Shown: positions 7,740-18,264, counted from the stretch's first letter. The stretch is 64,000 nucleotides of DNA from Chitinophagales bacterium (GCA_020636475.1 JACJXU010000004.1:131961-195960); one strand, 5' to 3'. Program-made: numbers and translations. Notes: generated from the sequence alone by a model not told the origin.

Positions 7740-10700
7740 GTGTCAAAAATAAGTCGGCAATATTTCTTCTTTTTATATTGCATGTTGATATTGTGTGTCA
7801 GCATAATGAATAATTTGTTTGCCCAAACAACGGCTTGTTACAGCACACAAAAGCACTACCAACAACTCCAAACCGACAACGCTTATCAATCTCAGTGGAA
7901 AAATTTTACAAAATATTACGCACAAGTTGCCGCACAAAACAGCAGCACCAAAGACGAATGTGATGATGTTTCGGTCTATTCCATTCCTTTGGTAATACAC
8001 GTAGTTTACACTGCCGGAACACCTTTGGGTATTGATTCTCACCTTAGTACCAACGAAGTAATGGCAGGTGTAGATTTTCTTAATGAAGCCTTTGCCGGAA
8101 CGCTTTCTTGCGCCCAAAGTGGCATAGATGCACAAATAGAATTTTGCTTGGCGCAGCGTACAATTAATGATGAAGGTACGTCCGGTATTATTTATCACGA
8201 AAGTGATTTGGCAAATTTTGATGCCTGTACACAAGAAATCGACCTCCTCAATTTACAAAATATCGCCGACTTTCCTACCCAAAATTATTTAAATATTTGG
8301 TTGGTAAACGAACTCTGTCTAAGTTGCAACAATCTTGCCTGCAACGCTTCCACCATAGCAAGTTTTCCGGCAGCGGTAGGTTCTTTTTCCGATGTGATGA
8401 TAGCCGAAGCAAGCAACTGGAACAATAGCAACGATGCCTGCGAACAGTTCAAGCCCATTGTGCACGAAATAGCACACTATCTTGGCTTATTGCATACTTA
8501 TGAAGGCGGATGCACTAATAATAATTGCCTTACAGATGGCGACGGTGTTTGCGACACGCCGCCCGACAACAGCATAGATTCTTCGTATAATAACACTTGC
8601 TTATTTGGATTAACGCAAAATTCTTGCACTACTGATGTAAATGCGGCCGATACAAACAATCCTTTTTCTACCGACCAAAACGACCTTACCAATAATTTTA
8701 TGGATGCTGTTCCGGTAGAATGTATGAGTAGTTTTACACCCGGACAAATAAAAAGAATGCGCACTACCTTATGCTCTCTACGCAATGAACTGATAAGTGG
8801 CAACGCCTGCGAAGCCGTTTGCGCCAATCCGCCAATTGCAATTTTTTCTACCATTGATACGGCTATTATAGTAGGCACAAATATTACTTTTACCAATCTC
8901 TCCGAAAATGCTACACAGTACGCTTGGCAAATAGGAAACAACACCAGCACGGCTACCAATCCAAACATCAACTTTAATTTGCCGGGAATTTATGGCGTAA
9001 GCCTTACTGCCAGCAACAATACAGACGACTGTGTACCGAGTATTAGTACAAGTACAATAGAAGTGGTTTGTCCCGTAAAACCCAATTTTATCATAAGCCC
9101 GGCTTCGGCTATTTTAGGAGAAAGCATTACGGTAGAAAATCTTACCGAAGGAAATAATTTAACATTTTCGTGGTACTTAGATGACGTATTGTACAGCAAC
9201 GATGTGCAAATAAGTTTAGACAATTTGGGGGTAGGTTTGCATACGCTACGCTTAGTTGCTTGCAATGACGATTGTTGCGAAACTTTCGGTTCGCGATTTA
9301 TTAGTGTAAATACTTGTGAAAACTTGTGGTTTAATGGAGATTTTGAAACGACAACCGATGAAATAGCTTCGGGTATGCCGCCACAATGTTACACAGCCAA
9401 CTTTAATCCTATTCATATACCTGATGACGTATTTGGCAGCAAAAACTGGAGTGACCACACTTATGGAGAAGGATTTGAAGGACATTGGTACTGGAACGAC
9501 CACGCCATTACTCAAGGAGCAAATCAAGATTGCAAGCCCAATGGCTCGGACTTGGTGATTTTGGCGCAAAATATTCCTACAGTTGTGGGGCAAACGTATC
9601 ATTTTGGCGCGTGGTTACATTTGCACAAATGTTATGTTCCTTCGGGAGTGTTTGGACTCGCCGCCGATGGTGCATTACTCAATTTTTTTGAATTGTTTAG
9701 TGATGAATGTTTTTTGGGTTGGCGGTACTATTATGTAGAATATACGGCTACCGCACCTTATACCGAATTTTCTTTGGTTGCCGTAGGCGAACAAGGTTAC
9801 GGTTGGGATTTTGGTATTGACGATATTGTACTTTCGCCCAATCCCGACTTCGATTATAGTGTAGTAAGTTCCGATACCGTTATTTGCGCAGGTACTTCGC
9901 CTTGGATAAATGTTGCTACCGATGCAGATTCGGTGATGCTGATAGACTATACGCACGGTTTGTTGATGCACGATGCATTGGGAAATATTGACTTGGGTGT
10001 GGTACACGAAAATACCGAATATGCGGTAATTTTTTACAACAACAACGAGCCTTGCCCCCAAAACTATTATTTTACTATTGCTATAGACACTACTTGTAAT
10101 AATACTTCAAGTTGTGAAAGTGATTATTGTTTTCAAGGAAATAACCTGTTCCAGAATGCCGATTTTGAAAAAATTGACAACTGTGCCGACAACACTTTTT
10201 CCGCTTGGGAGCTTGTTGGCAATGCGAATACCGAAATATTTCATACCAATTGCAGCCCTGCCATAAGTGCTGATTTCCCTTATAGTGGCGCGGGTATGTT
10301 GGGCAGTGAAATGTCGCTGAATAATGTTGCAGGAAATTACTTAAAACAGGCATTACCACAGAATTTGGAAATAGGAGCCACTTATGAACTTTCTTTTTGG
10401 ACAAAAGCAGTTTCCAACAACGACTATTGTGCACTTTTAGATGCCTTGCAAATAGGTTTTTCTACCAACAATCTTAATAATATTAACCAAATACAAAATA
10501 TTTCCAACGGTATAAATATTAAAGCAAATCTTGTGAGTAGTGGCACACAATGGCAAAAAGTGTGTATAAATTTTACTGCCGATGCGGCATACCAATATTT
10601 TTATCTCGGATTCAACCCCAACGAAGGGAAAATATGGAAAACTTGCACGCAATCATCTAAAACCTTCTACTGGTTCGATAATTTTTCGCTAAGGAAAAAT

Positions 10701-12413
10701 ATTTCCCACATCAATTTCGATTGGATAGAAGCAGACACTACTGTTTGCAAAGGACAAAATGCGTACATACATTTCAGCACTAACGCCACTTCCGTACAAA
10801 TTGTGAATGAGGCTACGGGCGAAACAAACAATATTGCAGGTTCTTTTTATGTTTGGAACAATGTGCAAAACGATGCTTGCTATAAATTGATGTTGGAAAA
10901 TAATGCTTGCGCCGACAGCATTTCTTTTTGTGTTCATGCGCAAGAAAAACAAGCCTTTACTTGGATTAGCTTAGATACGCTGCTATGCGAAGGTGCGCAG
11001 GCAAGCATCAATTTTACCACAGATGCTACGCATGTAGAATTGTGGAATACCGAATCTCAAACCGCTTGGACAAATCCGAGCCTTCCTTTGTACTTAGATT
11101 ATCCACAAGCCGACAGTTGTTATACGCTTTATTTAGAAAATGCACAAAAACACTGCGATACGCTTATCAATTTTTGTATAAAACCCAATTTTACTTTTGA
11201 AAATACGCTTACTGCACAAATCTGTGCCAGCGAAACCTACACACTTTCCGATGGAACAACTGTGAATGAAAGCGGCACTTATACGCTACATTTTTCCAGC
11301 GAAAATTATTGCGACAGCCTTGTTACTACGGTTTTGGAGGTAATTCAGCCAAGTATTTTCACGCAAACCATTAGCATTTGCGAAGGAGAAATTTTTGCCG
11401 CAGGCAGCAACTTTTACAACACGTCCGGCACATACACCGATACGCTACAAAACTACTGGAACTGCGATTCACTTTTAATAACAGAACTTTCCGTTTATCC
11501 GATACAGCAAAACTTTCAAACTATTGCTATTTGTCCGGGCGACAGCGTTTTGGTTGGTACTTCTTGGTACAAAAATGAAGGCACTTACACCGATTTGTTA
11601 CAAACTACTTACGGCTGCGATAGTGTTGTAACGACACAAGTTGTTTGGCAGACGCAATTATTTTCGGAAAATGAAATAGTTATCTGCAAAGGCGAGTTTT
11701 GGCAAGTAGGGCAACATTTTTACCAAAATTCCGGCATTTATCTTGATACGCTGCCAACTTCTTTGGGTTGCGACAGCATTATTACCACCAAACTAACTGT
11801 TGGCGAAGCGGACGAGACTTTTCTTACGCACGAAATTTGTCCTTCGGATAGTATTCAAATAAACCAAATGTGGATTAGTGAAAATACTACTATCGAAGAG
11901 AATTTGCAAAATGCTTTGGGCTGTGACAGTACTGTTTTTCATCAAATAAACTTATTGGAAAGTGCTTTTTTCGAGGAAAATATTGCCCTTTGTCCTACGG
12001 ATACGCTTTTCATTGACGAAAAACCGCTTACCGAAGAAGGTATTTATCCGTTTACTTATGCGCAAGCTAATGGCTGCGACAGTACGTATATAGTGCATCT
12101 TTTGCTAAAAAAATGTGATGCGCAAAGTTGTAAAATTATTGCACCAACAGCATTTAGTCCTAACAATGACGGGCTGAACGACCGTTTTGGATTTAGGATA
12201 GATGACGAATGTTTTGTGAGCGATTTTCACTGGGCGGTATATAATCGTTGGGGGCAGCAAATTTTTGCTTCGGATAGCCCCACCGACAAATGGAACGGCT
12301 ACTATCAAGGAACAATTTGTGCCGTAGATGTATATGTTTGGAGTTTAGAATATCGCCTATCGGCAAATGGTTCGGTGTATCAAAAGTTTGGCAATATTAC
12401 ATTGGTGCGCTAA
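7740..12413 (+). CDS. secreted T9SS cytophagalysin-like (M43) metalloprotease with tandem Cys repeats
   Basis: 1557 residues from the GTG at 7740, chosen because it gives a clean signal peptide (MSKISRQ, hydrophobic core, NLFAQ); the frame is open to 7656. Residues 242-252 carry HEIAHYLGLLH, the HExxHxxGxxH zinc motif, followed by GDGVCDTPPDN and the CMSSFTPGQIKRM block expected after the Met-turn of pappalysin-like peptidases. Then come PKD-like domains, two carbohydrate-binding-like jelly-roll regions (FNGDFETT and FQNADFEK starts), and six repeats of about 50-65 residues each ending in a CDS motif (about 1155-1456). The C-terminal 90 residues (AFSPNNDGLND to the end) are a gliding-motility type B sorting domain for T9SS export. 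Converges with pheS, 8 bases apart. Confidence 0.88.
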   Translation: MSKISRQYFFFLYCMLILCVSIMNNLFAQTTACYSTQKHYQQLQTDNAYQSQWKNFTKYYAQVAAQNSSTKDECDDVSVYSIPLVIHVVYTAGTPLGIDSHLSTNEVMAGVDFLNEAFAGTLSCAQSGIDAQIEFCLAQRTINDEGTSGIIYHESDLANFDACTQEIDLLNLQNIADFPTQNYLNIWLVNELCLSCNNLACNASTIASFPAAVGSFSDVMIAEASNWNNSNDACEQFKPIVHEIAHYLGLLHTYEGGCTNNNCLTDGDGVCDTPPDNSIDSSYNNTCLFGLTQNSCTTDVNAADTNNPFSTDQNDLTNNFMDAVPVECMSSFTPGQIKRMRTTLCSLRNELISGNACEAVCANPPIAIFSTIDTAIIVGTNITFTNLSENATQYAWQIGNNTSTATNPNINFNLPGIYGVSLTASNNTDDCVPSISTSTIEVVCPVKPNFIISPASAILGESITVENLTEGNNLTFSWYLDDVLYSNDVQISLDNLGVGLHTLRLVACNDDCCETFGSRFISVNTCENLWFNGDFETTTDEIASGMPPQCYTANFNPIHIPDDVFGSKNWSDHTYGEGFEGHWYWNDHAITQGANQDCKPNGSDLVILAQNIPTVVGQTYHFGAWLHLHKCYVPSGVFGLAADGALLNFFELFSDECFLGWRYYYVEYTATAPYTEFSLVAVGEQGYGWDFGIDDIVLSPNPDFDYSVVSSDTVICAGTSPWINVATDADSVMLIDYTHGLLMHDALGNIDLGVVHENTEYAVIFYNNNEPCPQNYYFTIAIDTTCNNTSSCESDYCFQGNNLFQNADFEKIDNCADNTFSAWELVGNANTEIFHTNCSPAISADFPYSGAGMLGSEMSLNNVAGNYLKQALPQNLEIGATYELSFWTKAVSNNDYCALLDALQIGFSTNNLNNINQIQNISNGINIKANLVSSGTQWQKVCINFTADAAYQYFYLGFNPNEGKIWKTCTQSSKTFYWFDNFSLRKNISHINFDWIEADTTVCKGQNAYIHFSTNATSVQIVNEATGETNNIAGSFYVWNNVQNDACYKLMLENNACADSISFCVHAQEKQAFTWISLDTLLCEGAQASINFTTDATHVELWNTESQTAWTNPSLPLYLDYPQADSCYTLYLENAQKHCDTLINFCIKPNFTFENTLTAQICASETYTLSDGTTVNESGTYTLHFSSENYCDSLVTTVLEVIQPSIFTQTISICEGEIFAAGSNFYNTSGTYTDTLQNYWNCDSLLITELSVYPIQQNFQTIAICPGDSVLVGTSWYKNEGTYTDLLQTTYGCDSVVTTQVVWQTQLFSENEIVICKGEFWQVGQHFYQNSGIYLDTLPTSLGCDSIITTKLTVGEADETFLTHEICPSDSIQINQMWISENTTIEENLQNALGCDSTVFHQINLLESAFFEENIALCPTDTLFIDEKPLTEEGIYPFTYAQANGCDSTYIVHLLLKKCDAQSCKIIAPTAFSPNNDGLNDRFGFRIDDECFVSDFHWAVYNRWGQQIFASDSPTDKWNGYYQGTICAVDVYVWSLEYRLSANGSVYQKFGNITLVR

Positions 12414-12421
12414 CAAGCAAA

Positions 12422-13450
12422 TTACACTATCGCCTTAAACTGTTGCAAAAAGCGAATATCGTTTTCAAAAAACAAGCGAATATCATCAATACGATATTTT
12501 AGCATCAATGCGCGCTCTATGCCCATTCCGAAAGCAAATCCTGTATAAATACGACTGTCAATACCACAATTTTCCAACACGTTGGGATCTACCATTCCAC
12601 AACCCAAAATTTCTACCCAACCGCTGTGCTTGCATACCGGACAGCCTTTTTGGTTACACACAAAGCAGCTAATATCCATTTCTGCCGAGATTTCGGTAAA
12701 AGGGAAATAGCTCGGACGAAAGCGAATTTTGGTGTTTTCTCCATACATTTCACGCGCAAAATAGTAGAGTGTTTGTTTTAAATCGGCTAAAGACACATTT
12801 TCGGCAACGTACAAGCCCTCCACTTGGTGAAACTGGCAATGCGAGCGTGCCGAAATAGTTTCATTGCGATACACACGTCCGGGCATTATGGCACGAATAG
12901 GAGGGCGCGAACTTTCCATCAGCCGCACTTGCACCGAAGAAGTGTGCGTGCGCAAAGCATAATCTTTGTCCAAAAAATAGGTATCTTGCATATCGCGCGC
13001 CGGATGGTCGGGCGGAAAATTCAGTGCCGAGAAGTTGTGCCAGTCGTCTTCAATTTCAGGACCATCGGCAACCACAAAACCCAAACGCGAGAAAATACCA
13101 ATTACTTGCTCCAACATTTGGCTAATTGGGTGCGCATTGCCCATTTTTAAATCAACGGGCAGACTCAAATCCATTTCGGCGGCTTGTTTTTTGGCAGCAC
13201 CTTCAGCAATTTTTTCTTTAAAAAGTGCAAATTTTTCCTCTGCGGCTTGTTTTAGGGCATTTACTTTTTGTCCATAGGCTTTTCGGTCTTCGGGAGCTAT
13301 ATCTTTAATGTGCGACATCAAAGGCTTCAGCTCATTTTTAGAACCCAAATAAGCAATACGAAATTGCTCCAAATCATCGGCAGTAGTTATTTGCCAGTTT
13401 TGAATATTATTAAGAATTTCGTCTATGGTTGAGAAATATTTGTTGGACAT
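12422..13450 (-). CDS. pheS: phenylalanine--tRNA ligase alpha subunit
   Basis: 342 residues, normal for PheS. It forms the alpha2beta2 synthetase with PheT and holds the class II catalytic core. Motif 2 is visible at PGRVYRNETISARSH with FHQVEGL, motif 3 at FAFGMGIERALMLKY near the C-terminus, and the N-terminal coiled coil is residues about 1-85. A Cys cluster (CFVCNQKGCPVC, about 268-279) matches the variant of PheS found in many bacteria, and may bind zinc. pheT is not adjacent. The gene begins 12 bases after the end of the decayed KilA-N gene. Confidence 0.96.
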   Translation of the reverse strand: MSNKYFSTIDEILNNIQNWQITTADDLEQFRIAYLGSKNELKPLMSHIKDIAPEDRKAYGQKVNALKQAAEEKFALFKEKIAEGAAKKQAAEMDLSLPVDLKMGNAHPISQMLEQVIGIFSRLGFVVADGPEIEDDWHNFSALNFPPDHPARDMQDTYFLDKDYALRTHTSSVQVRLMESSRPPIRAIMPGRVYRNETISARSHCQFHQVEGLYVAENVSLADLKQTLYYFAREMYGENTKIRFRPSYFPFTEISAEMDISCFVCNQKGCPVCKHSGWVEILGCGMVDPNVLENCGIDSRIYTGFAFGMGIERALMLKYRIDDIRLFFENDIRFLQQFKAIV

Positions 13451-13462
13451 ATGGGATTTGTT

Positions 13463-14354
13463 TTACAAATGATTTTTATTTTCACTTCTTTTCTTCGTTG
13501 AGGTATGTTGAGTCTGCGTTCTTTTTAGTGACTTCAAAAAATCTTGATTATTTAAAACTTCTAATTGTTGTTTTACAATACGACATAAATTTTTGAAGCG
13601 TATATCTTTCTTTATATTACTTTTTATCATTTCAGAATTTAAAGACTCTAAATTTGATAATACTGTTAATTCGTTAATACTTGCGAAATCTCTTATATTT
13701 TTACCCTCATGTGCAAGTTTGGGGTTCGCTTCTCTCCAATGTTTCGCGGTACATCCAAATACTGCTACATTTAATAAATCTGCTTCCTCTGCATAAATAA
13801 GCCATTCATTCTCTTTAGAAAAATTTAGTTTGGGTAATTATATGTTTTTTTACGGCATCAGTATGAATATGATAGTTTATTTTGCTCAAAATTCTTTTGA
13901 CATCCCATTCAAGATTATATTTATTGCTTTCAATTTCTTTTAATCTTTGAAATTCTTTAATTAACAGTAACTTAAACTTTGGGCTTATCCAAGTACCAAA
14001 CTCAAACGCAATATCTTTGTGAGCATAAGTTCCTCCATACCTACCAGCCTTAGCAATAATTCCAATAGCATTAGTTGTATCAATCCATTTTTTTGCCGAT
14101 AGATGAAATCGGTTAAGACCTGCCTCTTTTCTAATTTCCTCGAATTCGAGGAAATTAAAATTAGGATTGTTTAGTTGTTCCCAAATGGCTAAAAACTCTA
14201 TTGTATTTTTATTACGTAACCAATTTTCTATTACAGCGTTTCCACTTTCTATATTTTTAACCATATCTGTAAGACTTATATAATCTTCCGCATTATGATT
14301 AACAACTGAAATTATTGAATCTTCTACTATTATCTGCTTTTTCTTTGAAACCAT
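13463..14354 (-). pseudogene. KilA-N domain protein, interrupted by a one-base frameshift
   Basis: The first frame (13815-14354, 179 codons) encodes a KilA-N domain: ISLTDMVKNIESGNAVIENWLRN, RFHLSAKKWIDTTNAIGI, then GRYGGTYAHKDIAFEFGTWIS. It ends abruptly after YHIHTDAVKKHII. Continuing one base over from about 13836 the minus strand reads IPKLNFSKEN, EWLIYAEEADLLNVAVFG, AKHWREANP and VLSNLESLNSEMI, the normal C-terminal part of this family, to a stop at 13463-13465. The span is 892 bases, one more than a multiple of three, so a single extra base splits an otherwise intact gene of about 296 codons. KilA-N proteins are DNA-binding proteins of phages and mobile elements. Base use is more AT-rich than in the neighbours. 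A sequencing error is possible. Confidence 0.8.
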
Positions 14355-14432
14355 TTATTTGTTATTAACTATAATTCAAAAAATTACACACAAAATTAAA
14401 CATTCTGCATTTATTATACACAAACAACTACC

Positions 14433-16070
14433 CTACATCAACACTATTTCCACCAAATAACGCTTCGTTATTGCGCTGCGGCGCGTTTTGGGGTCTAAAA
14501 ACTGCTTTGTAAGGCGCGTTACCGCAAAGTGGTCGAAGCCCCACATGTGTTTTATTTTCACTGGCGCATCATCGCGAAAATATTTTGCTCCTTCCTCGTC
14601 TGTATAAACCCAAATGGATTCCGTTGTTTTGGACACATTTGCTTTCTCAAAATCTTGTACAATGGTATGTAAGCCTACATCTAAAGGATGACTGCTTACT
14701 TTGTAAAAATAAACTTTTTTAGGATTGATGCGATGTGTTGTTAAATAATTGGCGACTTGTGTGCCGGATTGGTATTCCAATAGATTTGGGTAAATATGAA
14801 AATTTAAGAAAAAGTTGAAAGCAATAATACTTATCGCCGCAGGAAAAATAAGTCGGTCTAAAAACTTGTGTCCTCGTAAAGTATAAAAAACTGCTCCCAA
14901 AGCCATTATGCTTACCACTACGATGAGATAAATATTGTGCAATGGAAAATAATAAACAGCAAGTAATATTAGTATAGTCCAAATCAACAGATTTACACCT
15001 ATTTGCGCATAAGTAGCTATTCGCAATTTGCGTAAATGGCGATACAAATATTTCACTACAAACGCTGCCGTAAAAATAGCTGCATAACCATACACCACAA
15101 ATATATAATGCGGAAGTTTGTATTTCGACATAGACATTGCCGCAAATACCAACAAAAAACCACCTACGGTAAGTATTTCCGCAGAATTTTTGTGGTTGCG
15201 TGTACGCCAATAACTTTGCAAACGCCATACTATTGCGCCTAAGGCTAAAATTACCCAAGGCAAAAACGACCACAAAAAGGTATGTACAAAATAAAGCGGC
15301 GTTGTATCGTTGCGCCAAACGTTTTCGCCCGTTATGCGCCCGAAACTCTGTGTCCAAAAATAAAACTTCACGCCTTCGCTGCCGTATTGTTGGTACAAAC
15401 CCCACAACATAGGACTAAGCAGCAACAGCACCCACAGCAAACCTAATAAGTATGCGGGATTGTAAAAATCTTTCCAGCGTTTTTTTCCGACTAAATAACT
15501 TGCTATTGCCAAAGCAGGAGCCATTACGCCAATGGGTCCTTTTGCCAACATTGCCAAAGCAATTCCACTGAAGCCACCAAAAAAATACAGCCACTTTCGC
15601 GTGTGAATGTACTCGACCAACTGCCAAGTAGCAAAAATTACCGCTCCTGCCAAAATAGTGTCGGTGCGAATATCGTGATTGAACAAAAAATACGCCTGAC
15701 AACTTGCCAACAAAAGCACTGCCAACGAGGCTACTTGCTTATTGTACAAACGCGCTGCTAAATTGAAACAAGCATACAAGCCTAATAAAGTAAAGAAAAA
15801 TGAAGGTAATTTGTAAGCAACTTGGGTTTCGCCGAACAAATAATACGACAATGCCGACAACCAAAACAACAAAGGCGGCTTGTCCAAATAGTCCACATGG
15901 CGATGTTTTACCTGCAAAAACTCCCCCGAATGTAACATCTCGGAACTAATAGAAGCGTATTGCGAAGCGTCCACATCCAAAATTCCGCAAGTGAACAAAC
16001 CGATAATATACACAATAACACAAGCAAATGTGAGGTATTGTAGTCCATTTTCCGAAAACAAATTGCGCAT
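14433..16070 (-). CDS. GT39/ArnT-like membrane glycosyltransferase
   Basis: 545 residues with about a dozen hydrophobic segments. The first periplasmic loop has the PMT_2/ArnT signature DVDASQYASISSEM with the catalytic-type acidic pair, then VDYLDKPPLLFWL, and the second loop FNHDIRTDTILAG. Such enzymes move a sugar from a polyprenyl-phosphate donor onto lipid A or proteins on the outer face of the inner membrane. The C-terminal about 110 residues form a soluble periplasmic domain. Acceptor and sugar cannot be told. It stands alone on the minus strand between the KilA-N gene and menE. Confidence 0.85.
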   Translation of the reverse strand: MRNLFSENGLQYLTFACVIVYIIGLFTCGILDVDASQYASISSEMLHSGEFLQVKHRHVDYLDKPPLLFWLSALSYYLFGETQVAYKLPSFFFTLLGLYACFNLAARLYNKQVASLAVLLLASCQAYFLFNHDIRTDTILAGAVIFATWQLVEYIHTRKWLYFFGGFSGIALAMLAKGPIGVMAPALAIASYLVGKKRWKDFYNPAYLLGLLWVLLLLSPMLWGLYQQYGSEGVKFYFWTQSFGRITGENVWRNDTTPLYFVHTFLWSFLPWVILALGAIVWRLQSYWRTRNHKNSAEILTVGGFLLVFAAMSMSKYKLPHYIFVVYGYAAIFTAAFVVKYLYRHLRKLRIATYAQIGVNLLIWTILILLAVYYFPLHNIYLIVVVSIMALGAVFYTLRGHKFLDRLIFPAAISIIAFNFFLNFHIYPNLLEYQSGTQVANYLTTHRINPKKVYFYKVSSHPLDVGLHTIVQDFEKANVSKTTESIWVYTDEEGAKYFRDDAPVKIKHMWGFDHFAVTRLTKQFLDPKTRRSAITKRYLVEIVLM

Positions 16071-16139
16071 AAGTTGTCAAGGGTTTAAAGCCGCAAAGTT
16101 GGGATAAATTACTTGTTTTAGAAAGTTTTAAGCCAATAT

Positions 16140-17213
16140 TTAGGGCAAATATTGTTGGCGAATTATTTTTCCGTTGGCGGTACGTTGCAGTTTTTTTACA
16201 AAAATTACCTTTTTAGGGCGCAGTTTTTTATCGAGCTTTTTTACCAAAAAATTTTCGAGTTCCTGCTGTTTTTGTACCGAAAATTCTTCACTTTCGATAA
16301 GCAAAATAGGCACTTCTCCCCAAAGTTCATCTTTTTCTCCTATCACCACAAACGGTGCCTCAAGGTACTTGCTCAAGGTTTTTTCTATTATTTCCGGCTG
16401 AATTTTTAATCCGCCCGAATTAATAATATTGTCGCGGCGACCGCAAATTTCAAAAGTTTTTTCATTTAAAAGTATTGCCGTATCGTTGGTAGCTATGTCG
16501 TGCGATATACGCAAAGGCGCGTGAATACAAAGGCAATCGTTTTCATTGATGTACACACTTATTTGCGACATGCAATGAAAATGTGTTTGTCGGTTGGCAC
16601 CATTCAGTTGTTGGAGGGCAATATGGCTGCAAGTTTCCGTCATACCATAAGTTGCAAAAAACGTATTAGGCAAAGATTGCAACTGTTCCCACAAATCGTG
16701 CGTTACTGCCGCGCCGCCTACAATTATTTTTTCGATATTCGTTAGTTTTTCTCGCGCATTGTGCAAAGCAAACTGCACTTGTGGCGGAATCATTGCTGCA
16801 AATTGCAACTGTAATTGTGATGGAATATTTTCCAATGCCTGAATATTAGGCGGAACGACATACAAATCCATTTTTTGCAAAATAGCGCGCACCAGCATCA
16901 TTTTTCCGCCAATAAAATTTGCCGGAATACACAGCAAGGCTTTATCGTTTTTTTGTAAATGGAAATACGCAATGGTATCTAAAGCCGATTGTTGGAGATG
17001 TTTTCGAGAAAGTTTAATTTTTTTTGGTTTTCCGGTAGAGCCGGAAGTTTGTTGTACAAATACACGTTTTCGCGGGTTTTGCCATTCGGTAAGAAAATTT
17101 TGTACAGGCAAAAGCCATTCGGGCAAAAGAGAAATAGCCTTTATTTCTGCTACAATTTCCGACAATTTTTTTTGCGAAAAAGCTAAAACAAACATTTTTT
17201 CATGTACCCACAT
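16140..17213 (-). CDS. menE: short o-succinylbenzoate--CoA ligase-like AMP-binding protein
   Basis: 357 residues from the ATG at 17213; the frame is open further upstream but this ATG lies one base after the menC stop codon, which fits coupled translation. ANL-superfamily motifs are present: P-loop QTSGSTGKPKKI, ATYGMTETCSHIA (adenylate binding), GRRDNIINSGGLKI hinge and RTANGKI with the C-terminal catalytic Lys. It activates o-succinylbenzoate to its CoA ester in menaquinone synthesis. At 357 residues it lacks about 100 N-terminal residues of classic MenE, which I understand to be the common form in Bacteroidota. The link to menC makes the assignment secure despite the generic fold. Confidence 0.85.
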   Translation of the reverse strand: MWVHEKMFVLAFSQKKLSEIVAEIKAISLLPEWLLPVQNFLTEWQNPRKRVFVQQTSGSTGKPKKIKLSRKHLQQSALDTIAYFHLQKNDKALLCIPANFIGGKMMLVRAILQKMDLYVVPPNIQALENIPSQLQLQFAAMIPPQVQFALHNAREKLTNIEKIIVGGAAVTHDLWEQLQSLPNTFFATYGMTETCSHIALQQLNGANRQTHFHCMSQISVYINENDCLCIHAPLRISHDIATNDTAILLNEKTFEICGRRDNIINSGGLKIQPEIIEKTLSKYLEAPFVVIGEKDELWGEVPILLIESEEFSVQKQQELENFLVKKLDKKLRPKKVIFVKKLQRTANGKIIRQQYLP

Positions 17214-17214
17214 A

Positions 17215-18264
17215 CTATTGCAAAGGACGCAAATTCCACAAAATTTCGGGACGATAGTACAATTTTCCGGCGGCAATTTCCAAAGGCGAAGCAAAATTAT
17301 TGGTATAAAGTTGTCCTGTACCCAAACCTTGCGGCAGCGATGTTTGCAAATGCGCACACCATTGGGCAATAGCATTTAGCCCCACATTACTTTCCAATGC
17401 CGAAGTAATCCACCAAGCAATACTTCGCGCTTCCGCCAAAGATATCCACTGCTGCGATGCGGCAAAACCGCCGAGCAAACTCGGCTTTATAATAAGAAAC
17501 TGCGGACGAATTTGGTCAAGTAGTTTTTCTTGCGCCGAAATATCCAACACACCCAACAATTCTTCGTCCAAAGCAATCGGCACAATATTTTGTTGGCAAA
17601 GTTGCGCCATTTCTTGTATTTGTCCGGCTTTTATGGGTTGTTCGATGCTGTGAATTGCCAAATCAGCTAATTTTCTCAGTACCTCTACGGCTTCTTTGGG
17701 CGAAAATGCACCATTGGCATCTACGCGAAGCGTTAGTATTTCGGGTGAAAAGTGTTGGCGAATTTTTTTGAGTAGCTTCCACTCCGTTTCAAAATCTATG
17801 GCACCAATTTTCATTTTTATACAGGAAAAGCCTTGCGCTATTTTTGCATCAATTTGTTCTTGCATAAATGTTTTGTCGCCCATCCAAACAAGTCCGTTGA
17901 TATTTATTCCTTCGCCACCTTCGGTAAATTTTGTAGCGAAAAAATGACGCTTCCCGCCGTTTTTCCAATCATTGTACGCCATTTCTACACCAAAACGAAT
18001 GGAAGGATATGCGGCGAGTGCGCTAAAGTTTTCGGCAAAAAACGCTTGTGGTTGCTTGCAAACATTGTATAGCGTTTGTTCGTAAGTTTCGGTATCGTCA
18101 ATACTAAGCCCTTGCAAAACGCCACATTCACCAATACCTTTTATGTTGGGATTTTGGGCATCGTACAAAAAAATGAAATAGCTGTCTTTTGTATGTAGTA
18201 CGCCGCGCGAAGTGCCTGCGGCTTGTTTAAATTGGAGGGTGTATTTTTTCCAGTATGCTTGCAT
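17215..18264 (-). CDS. menC: o-succinylbenzoate synthase
   Basis: 349 residues, enolase superfamily. It dehydrates SHCHC to o-succinylbenzoate in menaquinone synthesis. The catalytic Lys lies in CIKMKIGAI, the metal ligands are Asp in RVDANGAF, Glu in SIEQPI and Asp in ALDEELLG, and the second Lys is in IIKPSLLGG. The N-terminal capping domain carries GECGVLQGLSID. TAG stop at 17215-17217 is followed after one base by the menE start. No other men gene is in the window. Confidence 0.93.
   Translation of the reverse strand: MQAYWKKYTLQFKQAAGTSRGVLHTKDSYFIFLYDAQNPNIKGIGECGVLQGLSIDDTETYEQTLYNVCKQPQAFFAENFSALAAYPSIRFGVEMAYNDWKNGGKRHFFATKFTEGGEGININGLVWMGDKTFMQEQIDAKIAQGFSCIKMKIGAIDFETEWKLLKKIRQHFSPEILTLRVDANGAFSPKEAVEVLRKLADLAIHSIEQPIKAGQIQEMAQLCQQNIVPIALDEELLGVLDISAQEKLLDQIRPQFLIIKPSLLGGFAASQQWISLAEARSIAWWITSALESNVGLNAIAQWCAHLQTSLPQGLGTGQLYTNNFASPLEIAAGKLYYRPEILWNLRPLQ

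Noticed and set aside
12422..13450. pheT next to pheS
   Set aside because: The neighbouring bases code for KilA-N on one side and a secreted protein on the other; no PheT motif in the window.
17214..17375. Extended N-terminus of menE to 17375
   Set aside because: It lies wholly inside menC and reads Cys/Leu-rich shadow sequence; ATG 17213 directly follows the menC stop.
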